Below are positions 22,626-32,295 of a stretch of 39,559 bases of DNA, piece after piece. How positions within the stretch are numbered: the first letter of the stretch is position 1; each line of letters starts with the position of its first letter. Location: assembly GCA_014238095.1 (NCBI GenBank), contig JABABT010000024.1, positions 1-39,559 on the forward strand. The letters run 5' to 3'. The notes under the pieces are model-generated. The model did not search any database, was not told the origin of the DNA, and saw only the letters and a list, made by a program, of their open reading frames with translations. Position numbers and translations under genes: made by a program. This DNA is from Candidatus Aenigmatarchaeota archaeon (lineage in GTDB: Archaea > Aenigmatarchaeota > Aenigmatarchaeia > CG10238-14 > SCSR01).

Positions 22626-24950
22626 TTAGTTATTTATATTTATATCAAAAATTTTCATTTCAGAATTCTTATATCTAAGATTGAAATTTTTCAAAGGATC
22701 TATTCCAAGTATGATTTCACCTTTTCCATCAAAGAAAAACATATTAGTAAATACAGAATCTCTTATTTCAGGTGACATAAAAATTAAATTACTGAATGAA
22801 GGATCTATCCAAACTAAACCATCAATTACATTTAGAGAATCTGAATTTTTAAATGCTAATTGTTGGCCATTTTGATAAATTACTAAATCAGTAATAATAG
22901 AATTTCTAATACCTTGTAATGGAGAATTTAATACAACACTTACTTCTCCTGATGTTTGATTTTGTAATAATGATATTTCAGTTTGTGTTCCAGAATAACA
23001 AGAATAGCTTATTTTTGATTCTGTAATTTGATTTTGATTTATATCACATTGTACAAATTGATCTCCTTTTGAAGTTCCAAAAAATGATAGCCAATAATAT
23101 TTATAAATTAAATCACTTGTTGCTAAAATATACATTTCTGTTGGATTTTTACATAGAGATTCATCAAATTTATCATTAAATCTTTCCGTTAAAATTCTAC
23201 ATTGATCATCTGTAAATTCTGTATATTTTTTCAGAATATTATATGATTCATTTTCATCTGATATTGCAAATGCTCTACCCATATCAGTTATACGTGTATT
23301 ATGATCATAAAATATACATGAATCTGGTCCACAATGAAAACCATCTGCCATTACTCTTAATCCTGTATATCCTGTTATTGTATGTCCAGGATCCCACCAT
23401 GTTGCTATAATTGAGTCTTTATCTGCATTTTGAATTAACCATTCTAAACCATCTTTGAAATCAGGAGTTATTTGTTCCCCACCTAATTGATTTGATAATT
23501 CATAACTATTATTGAAATGAATAAGAACACTAATTAAAATAATTGATATTACTGTTGTAAGTAATATAGGATTTGATTTTTTCTTTACATAAATTAAAAT
23601 ATTTCCAATTGTGAAACCTGCTGCAACAATTACTGGTATAGAAAGTAATAGAGTAAATCTAACACCTTTTGTTGCTAATAATAATGAAATTATAAACCAA
23701 ATTATTATAAAATATTCTATATTATTTATATTTTTTCTGAAAATTAATTTAATAAATGTTATAGCAAATGCTGAGAAAGCAAAAATAATTGGAATTATTC
23801 CAATTCTTTGAATCATTATTGAAATTAATTCGGGTAAACTTGTTATTGGTTGTAATTCTGCTACAGATTGATTTACAATTAAATCAATACCAGTAATTCC
23901 AAATGAAATTAATATAATTGATAATAAAATTCCTATTGCTATTCCAATTAATGGTAATATTTTTTTACCAAATGCAATTCCAACTATTCCACCTAATATA
24001 CCAAATCCTATTATGAAAACTCCTAAAAATAATCCACTAGCTTCAAGAATGTTTAAACCTTCAACAAGTTGATAATGTGGTGTGGATGTGTTGAATGGCC
24101 AGTCTGATGTAATTAATGTTATAGCTTCACCTAAAATACCAATTAAAATAATTGCAAATATTAAATTTTTCTGCTTTTTTATAATATCTATAATTGTTTG
24201 GAAATTGATTTTGAATTTGTTACTGATTAAATTTTCTATAACTCTAAAAATTATTAAAATTGGTATGAAGAATAAAAATATGAAATAAATATACCAACTA
24301 CTATTCCAATTAAATGCAAATAACCAAAATGCAATTATTGCTGGTATTAAATAAATTAAATATTTTTTGAAAGTTCTTATGAATGATTCTTTATTTGTAT
24401 AATCCATAATTTCTGCTTTCTTTATTGCAAATATAGTTGTTGCAGCTGTTAATAATGTATAAAATACAACAATTGTATCTGTATCTGTATAACCTGCATA
24501 AGAAACTGAAAGGAAAATTATTGTTGTTAAAACAAAAAATGCTGTTGCAAGACCTCCCCAAATATTTGTTATTTGTTTGCCTAAGAAATAAGCAGGTATT
24601 GCTGATAATGAAGCGAAAAGTGCTACAAAAAATCCTGCTGATTCTGCTACAGTTACATTTTTTATTTGGATTACGAATTGATGGAAAAGTGCTATAGTAT
24701 AAGACCAACCTAATTCAAAATCAACTGGTCTTCCATGTGGTGCAAAACTTAAAAAATCCCATTTTGATGAAATAAAATTATTACTTAATATTTCTTCTGT
24801 ATATCTATAAAAAAATTGAGGATCGTAAGCTGTTATTTCACCAGGAATCCAGTTAAGAGTTCTTAAATATATTCCAACTAAAATAATTCCTATTAATATG
24901 AACCAATGAAAATTATTCATAAAAAATTCATTAAGGTTTAATTTAACCAT
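22626..24950 (-). CDS. aglB: AglB/STT3 oligosaccharyltransferase
   Basis: A 774-residue membrane enzyme that transfers a lipid-linked glycan to Asn in N-x-S/T outside the cell. It has about 13 membrane helices in the first 490 residues, an early acidic catalytic motif in the first external loop (ITAYDPQFFYRY) and a C-terminal soluble domain with the signature IATWWDPGHTITGY (W518, W519, D520). AglB of archaea is usually 600-970 residues. It is divergent from the glycosyltransferase gene at 25056 and near the GlcNAc-1-P transferase-like, flippase and phosphomutase genes, an N-glycosylation neighbourhood. Confidence 0.95.
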   Translation of the reverse strand: MVKLNLNEFFMNNFHWFILIGIILVGIYLRTLNWIPGEITAYDPQFFYRYTEEILSNNFISSKWDFLSFAPHGRPVDFELGWSYTIALFHQFVIQIKNVTVAESAGFFVALFASLSAIPAYFLGKQITNIWGGLATAFFVLTTIIFLSVSYAGYTDTDTIVVFYTLLTAATTIFAIKKAEIMDYTNKESFIRTFKKYLIYLIPAIIAFWLFAFNWNSSWYIYFIFLFFIPILIIFRVIENLISNKFKINFQTIIDIIKKQKNLIFAIILIGILGEAITLITSDWPFNTSTPHYQLVEGLNILEASGLFLGVFIIGFGILGGIVGIAFGKKILPLIGIAIGILLSIILISFGITGIDLIVNQSVAELQPITSLPELISIMIQRIGIIPIIFAFSAFAITFIKLIFRKNINNIEYFIIIWFIISLLLATKGVRFTLLLSIPVIVAAGFTIGNILIYVKKKSNPILLTTVISIILISVLIHFNNSYELSNQLGGEQITPDFKDGLEWLIQNADKDSIIATWWDPGHTITGYTGLRVMADGFHCGPDSCIFYDHNTRITDMGRAFAISDENESYNILKKYTEFTDDQCRILTERFNDKFDESLCKNPTEMYILATSDLIYKYYWLSFFGTSKGDQFVQCDINQNQITESKISYSCYSGTQTEISLLQNQTSGEVSVVLNSPLQGIRNSIITDLVIYQNGQQLAFKNSDSLNVIDGLVWIDPSFSNLIFMSPEIRDSVFTNMFFFDGKGEIILGIDPLKNFNLRYKNSEMKIFDININN

Positions 24951-25020
24951 AAATGATTTTTCTTATTTTAATTGATAAACTTAATGTATGATTAAATATT
25001 TGCTAATTGTATAAAATTCA

Positions 25021-25055
25021 AATAATTTATAAATAATGTTATTTATTATAAAATT
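25021..25055 (+). promoter_or_regulatory. TATA box for the 25056 gene
   Basis: The sequence tttataaat (25027-25035) is centred about 26 nt before the ATG at 25056, with no purine-rich Shine-Dalgarno element between. This supports a leaderless mRNA and the chosen start. The remaining 24951-25020 spacer should contain the aglB promoter on the other strand. Confidence 0.5.
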
Positions 25056-26726
25056 ATGGAATTGGAGTTTTCTTTTAATAAAGAAATTTTGAAAAAAGTT
25101 TTGATTCTCTCTTTATTATTAAGTGTATTTTTGATAGAAATTAACCTTACATTAAATAATCCTATTGCATTTGGAGATGAAGCATTTCATATAAGTATTG
25201 CAAAATATATAGGTACTGAATTAGAATATTCGTCTGAAATTCCTTTAGGTAGTACAAAAATTGAATCTGAAAATTATACAAGATCTCCTTTTTGGAACAT
25301 ATTAGAAGGAAGTTTTTACTTTTTATTTGGATTTAATGAAAATATTGTTAAAATTTTAATACCATTTATTTCATTTTTAACAGGACTTGTTGTATTTATT
25401 TTCATAAATAAACTTTATTCTTATACTTCTGGTTTAATTGCTTCAATAATAACAGTTACAATTCCTTCTTTTGTTACATATTCCGTTTTATTTTATTCTA
25501 CAGTTCCATATGTTTTTATTTTCACTATTGCTTTTCTAAGTCTAATAACTGCAATTAAAAAAAATGATAAAAAGTTTTGGTATTTAGCTGGAATTTTTTC
25601 TGGTTTATCTATTTTAATAAATATTCAAGGTGTCTTAATATTTTTTGCTATAATTGGTTGTGGAATAATAAACCTTTTGAAAAATAGTAATTATAATTTT
25701 AAAAATGAATTTAAAAATACATTCAAAACTTATGGTTTTGTTGTAATTATTATACTTTTAATTATTTCTCCATGGGTTATTAGAAATTCCGTTGTTTTTT
25801 ATGAACCTAATTGTTATAATTTAGAACAAATAATTAGAGGAAGTTGTCCTAATAATGTTGAAGAAACTGAATATATTAAATTTGATAATATAATTGTTGA
25901 TACTGGATCTAATCAAGGAATATTAAATTTTGGTATTCTTAATTATCTACAATTTTCATATGGATTTTATAATGAAAACTTCTTAGTAAATTTAATTGGT
26001 ATTTTATTTATTCCATTTGCATTTATTGGGGGACTTGTATTATTTGTTTCAAAGAAAGATATGGTTGGTTGGTTGATGATAGTTTCATTTATAATAATAT
26101 TTTATATATTTTATTCATCAAATCCAAGAACAGAAGATCTTTCAAGATATACATTAAGTATTGTTCCAATAATTGGTATACTTTCAGGTGTTTATTTATC
26201 AAAAATAAAAAATCTATTTAATAAATATAATAAATATAATAAATATTTAACATATCTGATAATTTTTATTGTTATAATATTTTCATTCTATAGTTTAAAA
26301 GAAAAAATAACTGGACTGGATCAAATAAAAGATTTTTCACCATTATTTTTTGATACTTGTGATTGGGTAAAAGAAAATATTCCAAAAGATGAAATAATTT
26401 TATCTCTTTACAAATATCCAACAAGATATAATTGTGAAAGAACTGCTGTATGGGAAATAAATATACCAGATCTTTCAAATATTTTGATAAGTAATGATAT
26501 TGATAAAATAAGTTCAACAATAAACAAACATGGATATGGGTACATATTTGTACAAAAATTTGCTATTAGTTCTGGTTCAGTACAACAATCATATCCAATA
26601 GAATTTATTAGAATATTAGAAAATAATACAGATGTTTTTGAGAATGTTTTTGAAAATGGATTACCTATAGAACAATGTTTACAGAGAAATTGTGATGGGT
26701 CAATTATTTACAAGGTAATTATATGA
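25056..26726 (+). CDS. GT-C membrane glycosyltransferase (PMT/ArnT/GT39-like)
   Basis: A 556-residue protein. The first external loop carries PIAFGDEAFHISIAKY (D41, E42), the catalytic acidic pair position of GT-C enzymes, followed by an RSPFWNI substrate-loop segment. About 11 membrane helices run to about residue 430, then a soluble C-terminal domain with cysteines (CDWVKENIP, CLQRNC). Such enzymes use lipid-linked sugars to modify lipids, glycans or proteins outside the cell. It lies next to aglB and overlaps the next gene by 4 bp. The exact acceptor is unknown. Confidence 0.8.
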   Translation: MELEFSFNKEILKKVLILSLLLSVFLIEINLTLNNPIAFGDEAFHISIAKYIGTELEYSSEIPLGSTKIESENYTRSPFWNILEGSFYFLFGFNENIVKILIPFISFLTGLVVFIFINKLYSYTSGLIASIITVTIPSFVTYSVLFYSTVPYVFIFTIAFLSLITAIKKNDKKFWYLAGIFSGLSILINIQGVLIFFAIIGCGIINLLKNSNYNFKNEFKNTFKTYGFVVIIILLIISPWVIRNSVVFYEPNCYNLEQIIRGSCPNNVEETEYIKFDNIIVDTGSNQGILNFGILNYLQFSYGFYNENFLVNLIGILFIPFAFIGGLVLFVSKKDMVGWLMIVSFIIIFYIFYSSNPRTEDLSRYTLSIVPIIGILSGVYLSKIKNLFNKYNKYNKYLTYLIIFIVIIFSFYSLKEKITGLDQIKDFSPLFFDTCDWVKENIPKDEIILSLYKYPTRYNCERTAVWEINIPDLSNILISNDIDKISSTINKHGYGYIFVQKFAISSGSVQQSYPIEFIRILENNTDVFENVFENGLPIEQCLQRNCDGSIIYKVII

Positions 26727-27748
26727 TAGAAATATTAATTGGTGTTATTGTTGCATTTTTTGTAACATTTTTTTTAACTCCATATGCTATTCGTTATTTA
26801 AAATTTATTGGTTTGGTAACTACAGATATTCATAAATTTAAGAAAACAAAAATACCATATCCTGCTGGATTATCTGTAAGTGCAGGATTGATTGGTGGAC
26901 TTTTGGTTTTTGTTTTTTTTAGTACTTTTTTAAATAATATTTCTATAGATTTCGTTACATTATTTGCAGGAATAACAAGTATTCTAATAATTTCTTTTAC
27001 TGGATTTTTGGATGATATAAATTCTAAACAGAAAAAAGAAGGTTCATATATAACTGGTAAAATTGGTTTAAAAACGTGGCAGAAACCTCTTCTTACTATT
27101 CCTGCTGCTATACCATTAATGGTAATAATGGCTGGAAATTCAGAAATATATATTCCAATATTAGGATCATTGAATTTTGGTATTTTGTTTCCATTATTGT
27201 TAATACCTATTGGTGTTGTTGTTTCCTCCAATATGGTGAATATGTTAGGAGGATATAATTTCTTACAAATTGGAATGGGAATAATAATTACATTTGGTTT
27301 AGGTTTGGTTGGATATTTAGAAGGAAATATTCTTGCTACAACAATATTTTTTATAACATCTGCTGCTTTACTTGGTGTTTCAATATTCAATAAAAATCCT
27401 GCTAAAATACTTTCAGGTGATGTTGATTCTTATTTAATTGGTGCTGTTATTATTGTAGGTGGTATAATTGGTAATATTGAACGTGCTGTTTTTATTATGG
27501 CAATTCCATTTTTCATACAAGCTGCTCTGAAATTTTATGGTAGATATAAACTTGGAAAATTTCCATCAGATACTGGAATTATAAATAAAAAAGGTATAAT
27601 AAAATCTAGATATGGAAATGGAATTTATTCATGGACTCATTTAATAATGAAAATTGGAAATATAACTGAAAATAAATTAGTTAGTATAATGTTACTAATA
27701 CAAACTATATTTGTTATATTACCTTTACTAAAATATATTGGGATTTAA
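26723..27748 (+). CDS. GlcNAc-1-phosphate transferase-like enzyme (GPT/AglH/WecA family)
   Basis: A 341-residue polytopic enzyme that starts lipid-linked oligosaccharide synthesis by moving a sugar 1-phosphate to a polyprenyl or dolichyl phosphate. Family motifs are KKTKIPYPAGL near the first loop, TGFLDDINSKQKKEG with the paired aspartates, SSNMVNMLGGYNFLQIG (family: N.vNM..G.nGL..G) and FNKNPAKILSGDVDSYLIGA (family: PA..f.GD.gS). About ten membrane helices are present. The gene overlaps the preceding glycosyltransferase by 4 bp and the convergent flippase gene by 4 bp. It probably provides the first step for the glycan that AglB transfers. Confidence 0.88.
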   Translation: MIEILIGVIVAFFVTFFLTPYAIRYLKFIGLVTTDIHKFKKTKIPYPAGLSVSAGLIGGLLVFVFFSTFLNNISIDFVTLFAGITSILIISFTGFLDDINSKQKKEGSYITGKIGLKTWQKPLLTIPAAIPLMVIMAGNSEIYIPILGSLNFGILFPLLLIPIGVVVSSNMVNMLGGYNFLQIGMGIIITFGLGLVGYLEGNILATTIFFITSAALLGVSIFNKNPAKILSGDVDSYLIGAVIIVGGIIGNIERAVFIMAIPFFIQAALKFYGRYKLGKFPSDTGIINKKGIIKSRYGNGIYSWTHLIMKIGNITENKLVSIMLLIQTIFVILPLLKYIGI

Positions 27749-29256
27749 TATTTTATTGATAAAATATTCATTAATGATTTTAAAATTTTATTTAAAATAT
27801 TAGATTTAGAACCTAAATATTTTAATACTTTCAAATCTTCTTTTGTATAATAGTTAATTAATTTTAAAACTACTAAATAAATTAATATTCCTGAAATTAC
27901 TAAAAATATTTTTACAAATAATGAATCAAATAAATTATTAAGAGGTAAAATTATAATTATAAATATAAATGAAGCTGTAAATATTTTTAAAATACTTTTA
28001 TATTGTATTTTTAATTTTATTTTATTTTTAATATAAAAATAACTAGTCAAAACTAAAAATAACATTGAAAATAAATAAACTAATCCCATTCCAAATCCAG
28101 ATAAAAATATTGTTGCTGGAATTGAAAATACAACAAACAACAATATAGATATTATAGTAATATTTATTACAGCTTTTCTTTTTCCTAATGAAAATATACT
28201 TAAAATAAATATTTGTCCTATTCCTAACAAAAATGTTGCTGGTATAACTAAAATGAACAATTCAGAAGATTGTAAATATTCTAATTGGGAAAAAATTAAA
28301 ATGATTTCATTTGAAAAAATTATTAATAAACTTATTATTGGGAATGAAATAAATATTGAATAACGAATGACAGAAGTAATTAATTTACTTTTTATTTTAT
28401 CTGTATTTTTTTGGACAGATAATCTAGAAATTATAGGAAATAAAGCTTGGTTTAATGTCATTGGAATGAAAAGTATTGGAGTTGCAATTGTTAATGACAA
28501 TGCAAACAAACCAGTTATAAAATTAGTTGTTAATGAATTCAATATAATATTTGGTAAATTTAAAAAAATTAACCATATTATACTTGGAAGAAATAATGGT
28601 AAAGAATATTTTTTAAAAATATATTTTATGTCTATTTTATATGAATTCCTTAAATGAAAAATATTATATCTCATAAATATTGTCACAATTAAACTAATTA
28701 AAAGTGCAATTAAAGGACCAATAAAATTGGAAAATATTAAAAACAAAATTAATGTAAAAGAAATTTTTATTATATTTCCTATTAAATTAGATTTGTAAAT
28801 TGTTTTCATTCTTTCAAATCCTTGTAAAATTCCTGTTGTTAGAAGCCAAAAAGTCCATCCAAAAATAAGTAAAGATGTTATCCATATTGCTTCTATTGGT
28901 AAATTTGTAAATGTAGAAATTTTATCTGAGAAAATTAATATTGATAATGAAATTAAAGAATTTACTAAAAATGAAAATTTAAAAGAAAATTTAATTAAAC
29001 CTTTTATTTTTTTTGTGTTTCTTTTATGTAAATATTTTGATATTAAACTTGTTGTTGCATTTGGTAAACCTATTAAAGCAACTGCTGAAATTAATAATGA
29101 AATATTTATTGATGTAGCAATTATTCCAAAATTTTCTACTGATAATGTTTTTCCAACAATTAACCAAAAAATAAATGATAATGATGTTACAATTAAAAAA
29201 TCTGCCATTAAATAAAAACTATTATTTATTAATTTGGAATTATTTTTATGTATCAT
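27745..29256 (-). CDS. Polysaccharide/lipid-linked glycan flippase (Wzx/MATE-like)
   Basis: A 503-residue membrane protein with about 14 helices, basic loops between them and the typical Wzx start: helix, FIFWLIVGKTLSVENFGIIATSINI (the GxxxxxxxFGxxA pattern), then a paired second helix. Members flip lipid-linked oligosaccharides across the membrane. It is convergent with the GlcNAc-1-P transferase-like gene and divergent from the Spondin_N gene, within the glycosylation cluster, so a role in exporting the AglB donor is likely. The substrate is not shown by sequence. Confidence 0.85.
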   Translation of the reverse strand: MIHKNNSKLINNSFYLMADFLIVTSLSFIFWLIVGKTLSVENFGIIATSINISLLISAVALIGLPNATTSLISKYLHKRNTKKIKGLIKFSFKFSFLVNSLISLSILIFSDKISTFTNLPIEAIWITSLLIFGWTFWLLTTGILQGFERMKTIYKSNLIGNIIKISFTLILFLIFSNFIGPLIALLISLIVTIFMRYNIFHLRNSYKIDIKYIFKKYSLPLFLPSIIWLIFLNLPNIILNSLTTNFITGLFALSLTIATPILFIPMTLNQALFPIISRLSVQKNTDKIKSKLITSVIRYSIFISFPIISLLIIFSNEIILIFSQLEYLQSSELFILVIPATFLLGIGQIFILSIFSLGKRKAVINITIISILLFVVFSIPATIFLSGFGMGLVYLFSMLFLVLTSYFYIKNKIKLKIQYKSILKIFTASFIFIIIILPLNNLFDSLFVKIFLVISGILIYLVVLKLINYYTKEDLKVLKYLGSKSNILNKILKSLMNILSIKY

Positions 29257-29292
29257 TTAATCACTTAAATAAATATTATTATATATTATAAT

Positions 29293-30018
29293 ATGAAAAA
29301 TAAGATGAAATATATTGTTATTTTATTAGTTTTAGTTTCATTTATTAGTATATTTGTTGCTTATTCTTTTTTAAATACAAATAATTATTTTGTTGAAGAT
29401 GTTGTTGATCTTTATGATGAAAATGATTTAGAGAATGGTGTTGAATATAGATTTGTTTTTGAAACAAGTTGGAGTGAAGGAACCCATAATAGTGCTTACC
29501 CAAATGGTGCTCATTTATCACCATTAGTTGGTTTACTTCATAATAATGAATTAATTATTTGGGAGGAGGGAGGAATATCTTCTGATGGTATGGAACTTAT
29601 GGCTGAAACTGGAAGTAGAAGTATATTGAACAAAGAAATAAATAATTATATAAATTCTAATAAAGCAAACAAACTTCTTCAAGGAAATAATGTTTTTCAT
29701 TCTCCTGGTAAAGATGAAATAAGATTTATTGCTAATGAAGAATTTAATCAAATAACAATAGTATCTATGATTGCTCCTAGTCCAGATTGGTTTGTTGGTA
29801 TACATAATTTTGAATTATATAATAGTACAAATGGGTGGATTGAAAATGCAACAATAAATTTATTTCCTTATGATGCTGGAACAGATGATGGTATAGATTT
29901 TAATTCAAGAAATAAAGATACAAATCCTAGAGGAAAAATAACTAAATTAGTAGAATATCCTTTCAATAATGTAAATAAAGTTCCTATTGGAACATTTTAT
30001 ATAGAATTAATTAAATGA
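29293..30018 (+). CDS. Secreted or membrane-anchored Spondin_N domain protein
   Basis: A 241-residue protein with a basic start and one N-terminal hydrophobic segment (about 7-28), as anchor or signal peptide, then a single Spondin_N domain (about 50-240). The family marks are clear: YRFVFETSWSEGTHNSAYP, AHLSPLVG (74-80), IWEEGGISSDGMELMAETGS, IAPSPDWFVG (about 160-169) and YDAGTDDGIDF (193-203). In animals the domain occurs in F-spondin and mindin and mediates extracellular matrix and cell contacts; bacterial homologues exist. The acidic loops probably bind calcium. The gene has its own TATA-like cttaaataa about 25 nt upstream. It overlaps the phosphomutase gene by 12 bp at the 3' end. A role in surface adhesion is inferred. 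Confidence 0.85.
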   Translation: MKNKMKYIVILLVLVSFISIFVAYSFLNTNNYFVEDVVDLYDENDLENGVEYRFVFETSWSEGTHNSAYPNGAHLSPLVGLLHNNELIIWEEGGISSDGMELMAETGSRSILNKEINNYINSNKANKLLQGNNVFHSPGKDEIRFIANEEFNQITIVSMIAPSPDWFVGIHNFELYNSTNGWIENATINLFPYDAGTDDGIDFNSRNKDTNPRGKITKLVEYPFNNVNKVPIGTFYIELIK

Positions 30019-31377
30019 TTTTATTTCTTGCTTGATTATTTTTATTGAATAATTTAAAAGATCATTTGATTTTTTTTCTGTTTTGGCTTCTGTATTTGTT
30101 TTAATCATAGACATTGTATTAGATGGTCTTATTAAAATCCAATTATTTTCTTTATCAAATGCTTTAATCCCATCAATAGATAAAATTCTATAATTTTTCT
30201 TTCTTAATTTTTCACCAATTCTTTTTACAACTTCAAATTTTATTTTATCAGAACAATTAATTTCTTCTACTTTTGATGTTGGATATGTTGGAATACTGTC
30301 TACAATATCAGAAAAATTTCTTTTTGATTTAGAAACAATTTCACTCATTTTTAATCCTGCATAAATAGCATCATCAATTCCAAACATACTTGCAAAATAA
30401 AGATGATTACTATACTCTCCACCAAATACTGCTTTCTCCTCTAGAATTTTGTTCATAATATAAGAATGACCTACTCTACTTGGAATTGCTATTCCTCCAT
30501 TAAATGTTATAAATTCTTCAATGTATGAAGAACAACAAATATCATAAACTATTTTTTTATTTTTACTTGATATTAAATATTTAGAAAAAATAGGTATGGT
30601 TACATTACCTGATTTTACATATCTTCCTAAATTATCTACAAAAGCAACTCTATCTGCATCACCATCAAATGCTATTCCTATATCTGCATTTTGTTTTTTT
30701 ACTTCTTTTATCAAATCTTTAATATTTTCTTCTTTTGGGTCGGATGGTCTAAATGGAAAAGAACCATCTGGTTTTCCATTTATAACAATTACATTGTGGC
30801 CAATTTTCTTGAATAATTTTTCAGCTATTTTACAAGCAGTACCATTTCCAGGATCTAATACAATTTTAAGAGGTTTTGATATTTTTATTTTATCTAAAAC
30901 AAATTTACTATAAATTTCTTCTATATTTAATTTTTTAATTAAACCTTTCTTTTTTGGTTTTGTGAATTTATTTTCTGAATAATTTTTCTTTATATCTTCC
31001 ATACCCATTCCTTCTGAACAAAGAATACCACCATTTTTAGTCATTTTAAATCCATTCCATTTAGCAGGGTTATGAGAAGCTGTAATTGAAACACCACCAT
31101 CATATTTTTTCTTGATTAATATAAAATACATCATTGGTGATGATGTTATTCCAATGTCAATAACATTACAACCAACTGAAATTAAACCAGAAATAAATTT
31201 TTTCTTTAATTTTATTCCACTATTTCTAGTATCTCTAGATACAACAATATTTTTACCTTCTCCAATAAATTTTCCAAAAGATTTTCCCAATAAAAAAGAT
31301 TTTTTATCTGTTAAGTCTTTTCCATAAATTCCTCTTATATCATATGCACGAAATATTTTTTCATTATATTTTATCAT
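30007..31377 (-). CDS. Phosphomannomutase/phosphoglucomutase
   Basis: A 456-residue enzyme interconverting hexose 6- and 1-phosphates for sugar-nucleotide synthesis. In order: FRAYDIRGIYG near the N terminus, the phosphoserine loop TASHNPAKWNG (S101), the metal loop IAFDGDADRVAF (D238, D240, D242), the sugar-binding GGEYSNH and the C-terminal phosphate loop RPSNTMSMIKTNTEA. The last usually reads RPSNTEP, so the E-P pair is replaced by M-S, and GGEYSNH stands for GGExSGH. These differences may shift substrate preference but leave the catalytic core intact. It lies among glycosylation genes. Confidence 0.9.
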   Translation of the reverse strand: MIKYNEKIFRAYDIRGIYGKDLTDKKSFLLGKSFGKFIGEGKNIVVSRDTRNSGIKLKKKFISGLISVGCNVIDIGITSSPMMYFILIKKKYDGGVSITASHNPAKWNGFKMTKNGGILCSEGMGMEDIKKNYSENKFTKPKKKGLIKKLNIEEIYSKFVLDKIKISKPLKIVLDPGNGTACKIAEKLFKKIGHNVIVINGKPDGSFPFRPSDPKEENIKDLIKEVKKQNADIGIAFDGDADRVAFVDNLGRYVKSGNVTIPIFSKYLISSKNKKIVYDICCSSYIEEFITFNGGIAIPSRVGHSYIMNKILEEKAVFGGEYSNHLYFASMFGIDDAIYAGLKMSEIVSKSKRNFSDIVDSIPTYPTSKVEEINCSDKIKFEVVKRIGEKLRKKNYRILSIDGIKAFDKENNWILIRPSNTMSMIKTNTEAKTEKKSNDLLNYSIKIIKQEIKSFN

Positions 31378-31403
31378 ATATACTAAAAATATATTACAAA
31401 GAA

Positions 31404-31413
31404 GTTAAATATT
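31404..31413 (+). promoter_or_regulatory. TATA box for secF-secD
   Basis: The sequence gttaaatatt is centred about 27 nt before the secF ATG at 31435, with no ribosome binding site in between, so the secF mRNA is probably leaderless. The secD start, inside the operon, has ggagaggtt upstream instead. Confidence 0.45.
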
Positions 31414-31434
31414 AATTATTGTATATTAATTTCT

Positions 31435-32295
31435 ATGGAATTAGATCTTAGGAAATTAATTTTCATTCCTATAATATTATTTGTAGTATCTGTTGGTATT
31501 CTTTTTTATAATTATTCTCAAACTGGGGAGTTTATTTTAAAAGATGTAGATCTTAAAGGAGGAACCTTAATAACAATAAATACAGATAAACCAGTTGATG
31601 TTGTTGGTCTTGAAGTAAAAATTGTGGAAAGATTTGGAAGTGGTATCATAAATGGTATAAAATCTTCTAATGGTTATGGTGCTACAATACAGGTAGCAGA
31701 AAATACCAGAGCTTCAGATGTATTATCAGTTGCTGAAGATTCTGGGATTATTGTTAATAATTATGAAGAAGAAACTGTTGGTTCATTTCTTGGTGATACA
31801 TTTTTTAGACAGGTTACGTATATTTTAGCAATTTCATTCATTCTAATGAGTTTTGTTATATTTCTAATATATAGAAATGTTTTTTCTAGTTTTGGTATTG
31901 TATTTGCATTATTGGGTAATATATTGACAACTATAGCTTTCACAAGTATTTTAGGAATAAGTATGAGTTTTGCTGGATTTGCAGGTTTGTTAATGTTAAT
32001 TGGTTTCACTGTTGATAGCAATATAGTTTTGACAAGTAGAGTTACTGGTAGTGGGAATGAAAGTTTTAAACAAAGATATAAAAAAGCTCTTGTAACTGGT
32101 ATTACACTTGTAGCTACAATAACAGCTACAATGATTTTGGTAATATTCTTATCAACTTCAAAACTTCTTGTAAATATAGCAGAGGTTCTTGTAATAGGAT
32201 TTTTAGCTGATTTGATTTTTACTTGGATTTTTAATGCTGGATTACTTCAAATATATTTCAAAAGAAAACATGGAAATTTAGGAGAGGTTAAATAA
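31435..32295 (+). CDS. secF: Protein-export membrane protein SecF
   Basis: A 286-residue RND-type subunit of the Sec export machinery. There is an N-terminal membrane helix, an outside domain with DLKGGTLITINTDKPVDV, then five helices including GFTVDSNIVLTSRVTG, the membrane-embedded aspartate motif (SecF: DTDILLTTRV) used in proton coupling. The order secF then secD is the usual archaeal one. The last base of its stop is the first base of the secD start (TAATG). With SecD it pulls translocating chains outward. Confidence 0.93.
   Translation: MELDLRKLIFIPIILFVVSVGILFYNYSQTGEFILKDVDLKGGTLITINTDKPVDVVGLEVKIVERFGSGIINGIKSSNGYGATIQVAENTRASDVLSVAEDSGIIVNNYEEETVGSFLGDTFFRQVTYILAISFILMSFVIFLIYRNVFSSFGIVFALLGNILTTIAFTSILGISMSFAGFAGLLMLIGFTVDSNIVLTSRVTGSGNESFKQRYKKALVTGITLVATITATMILVIFLSTSKLLVNIAEVLVIGFLADLIFTWIFNAGLLQIYFKRKHGNLGEVK

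Noticed and set aside
26830-27390. Long minus-strand ORF opposite the GlcNAc-1-P transferase-like gene
   Set aside because: It is the mirror of a strongly conserved membrane enzyme, rich in Pro, Ile and Asn, with no recognisable domain and no promoter or spacing of its own.
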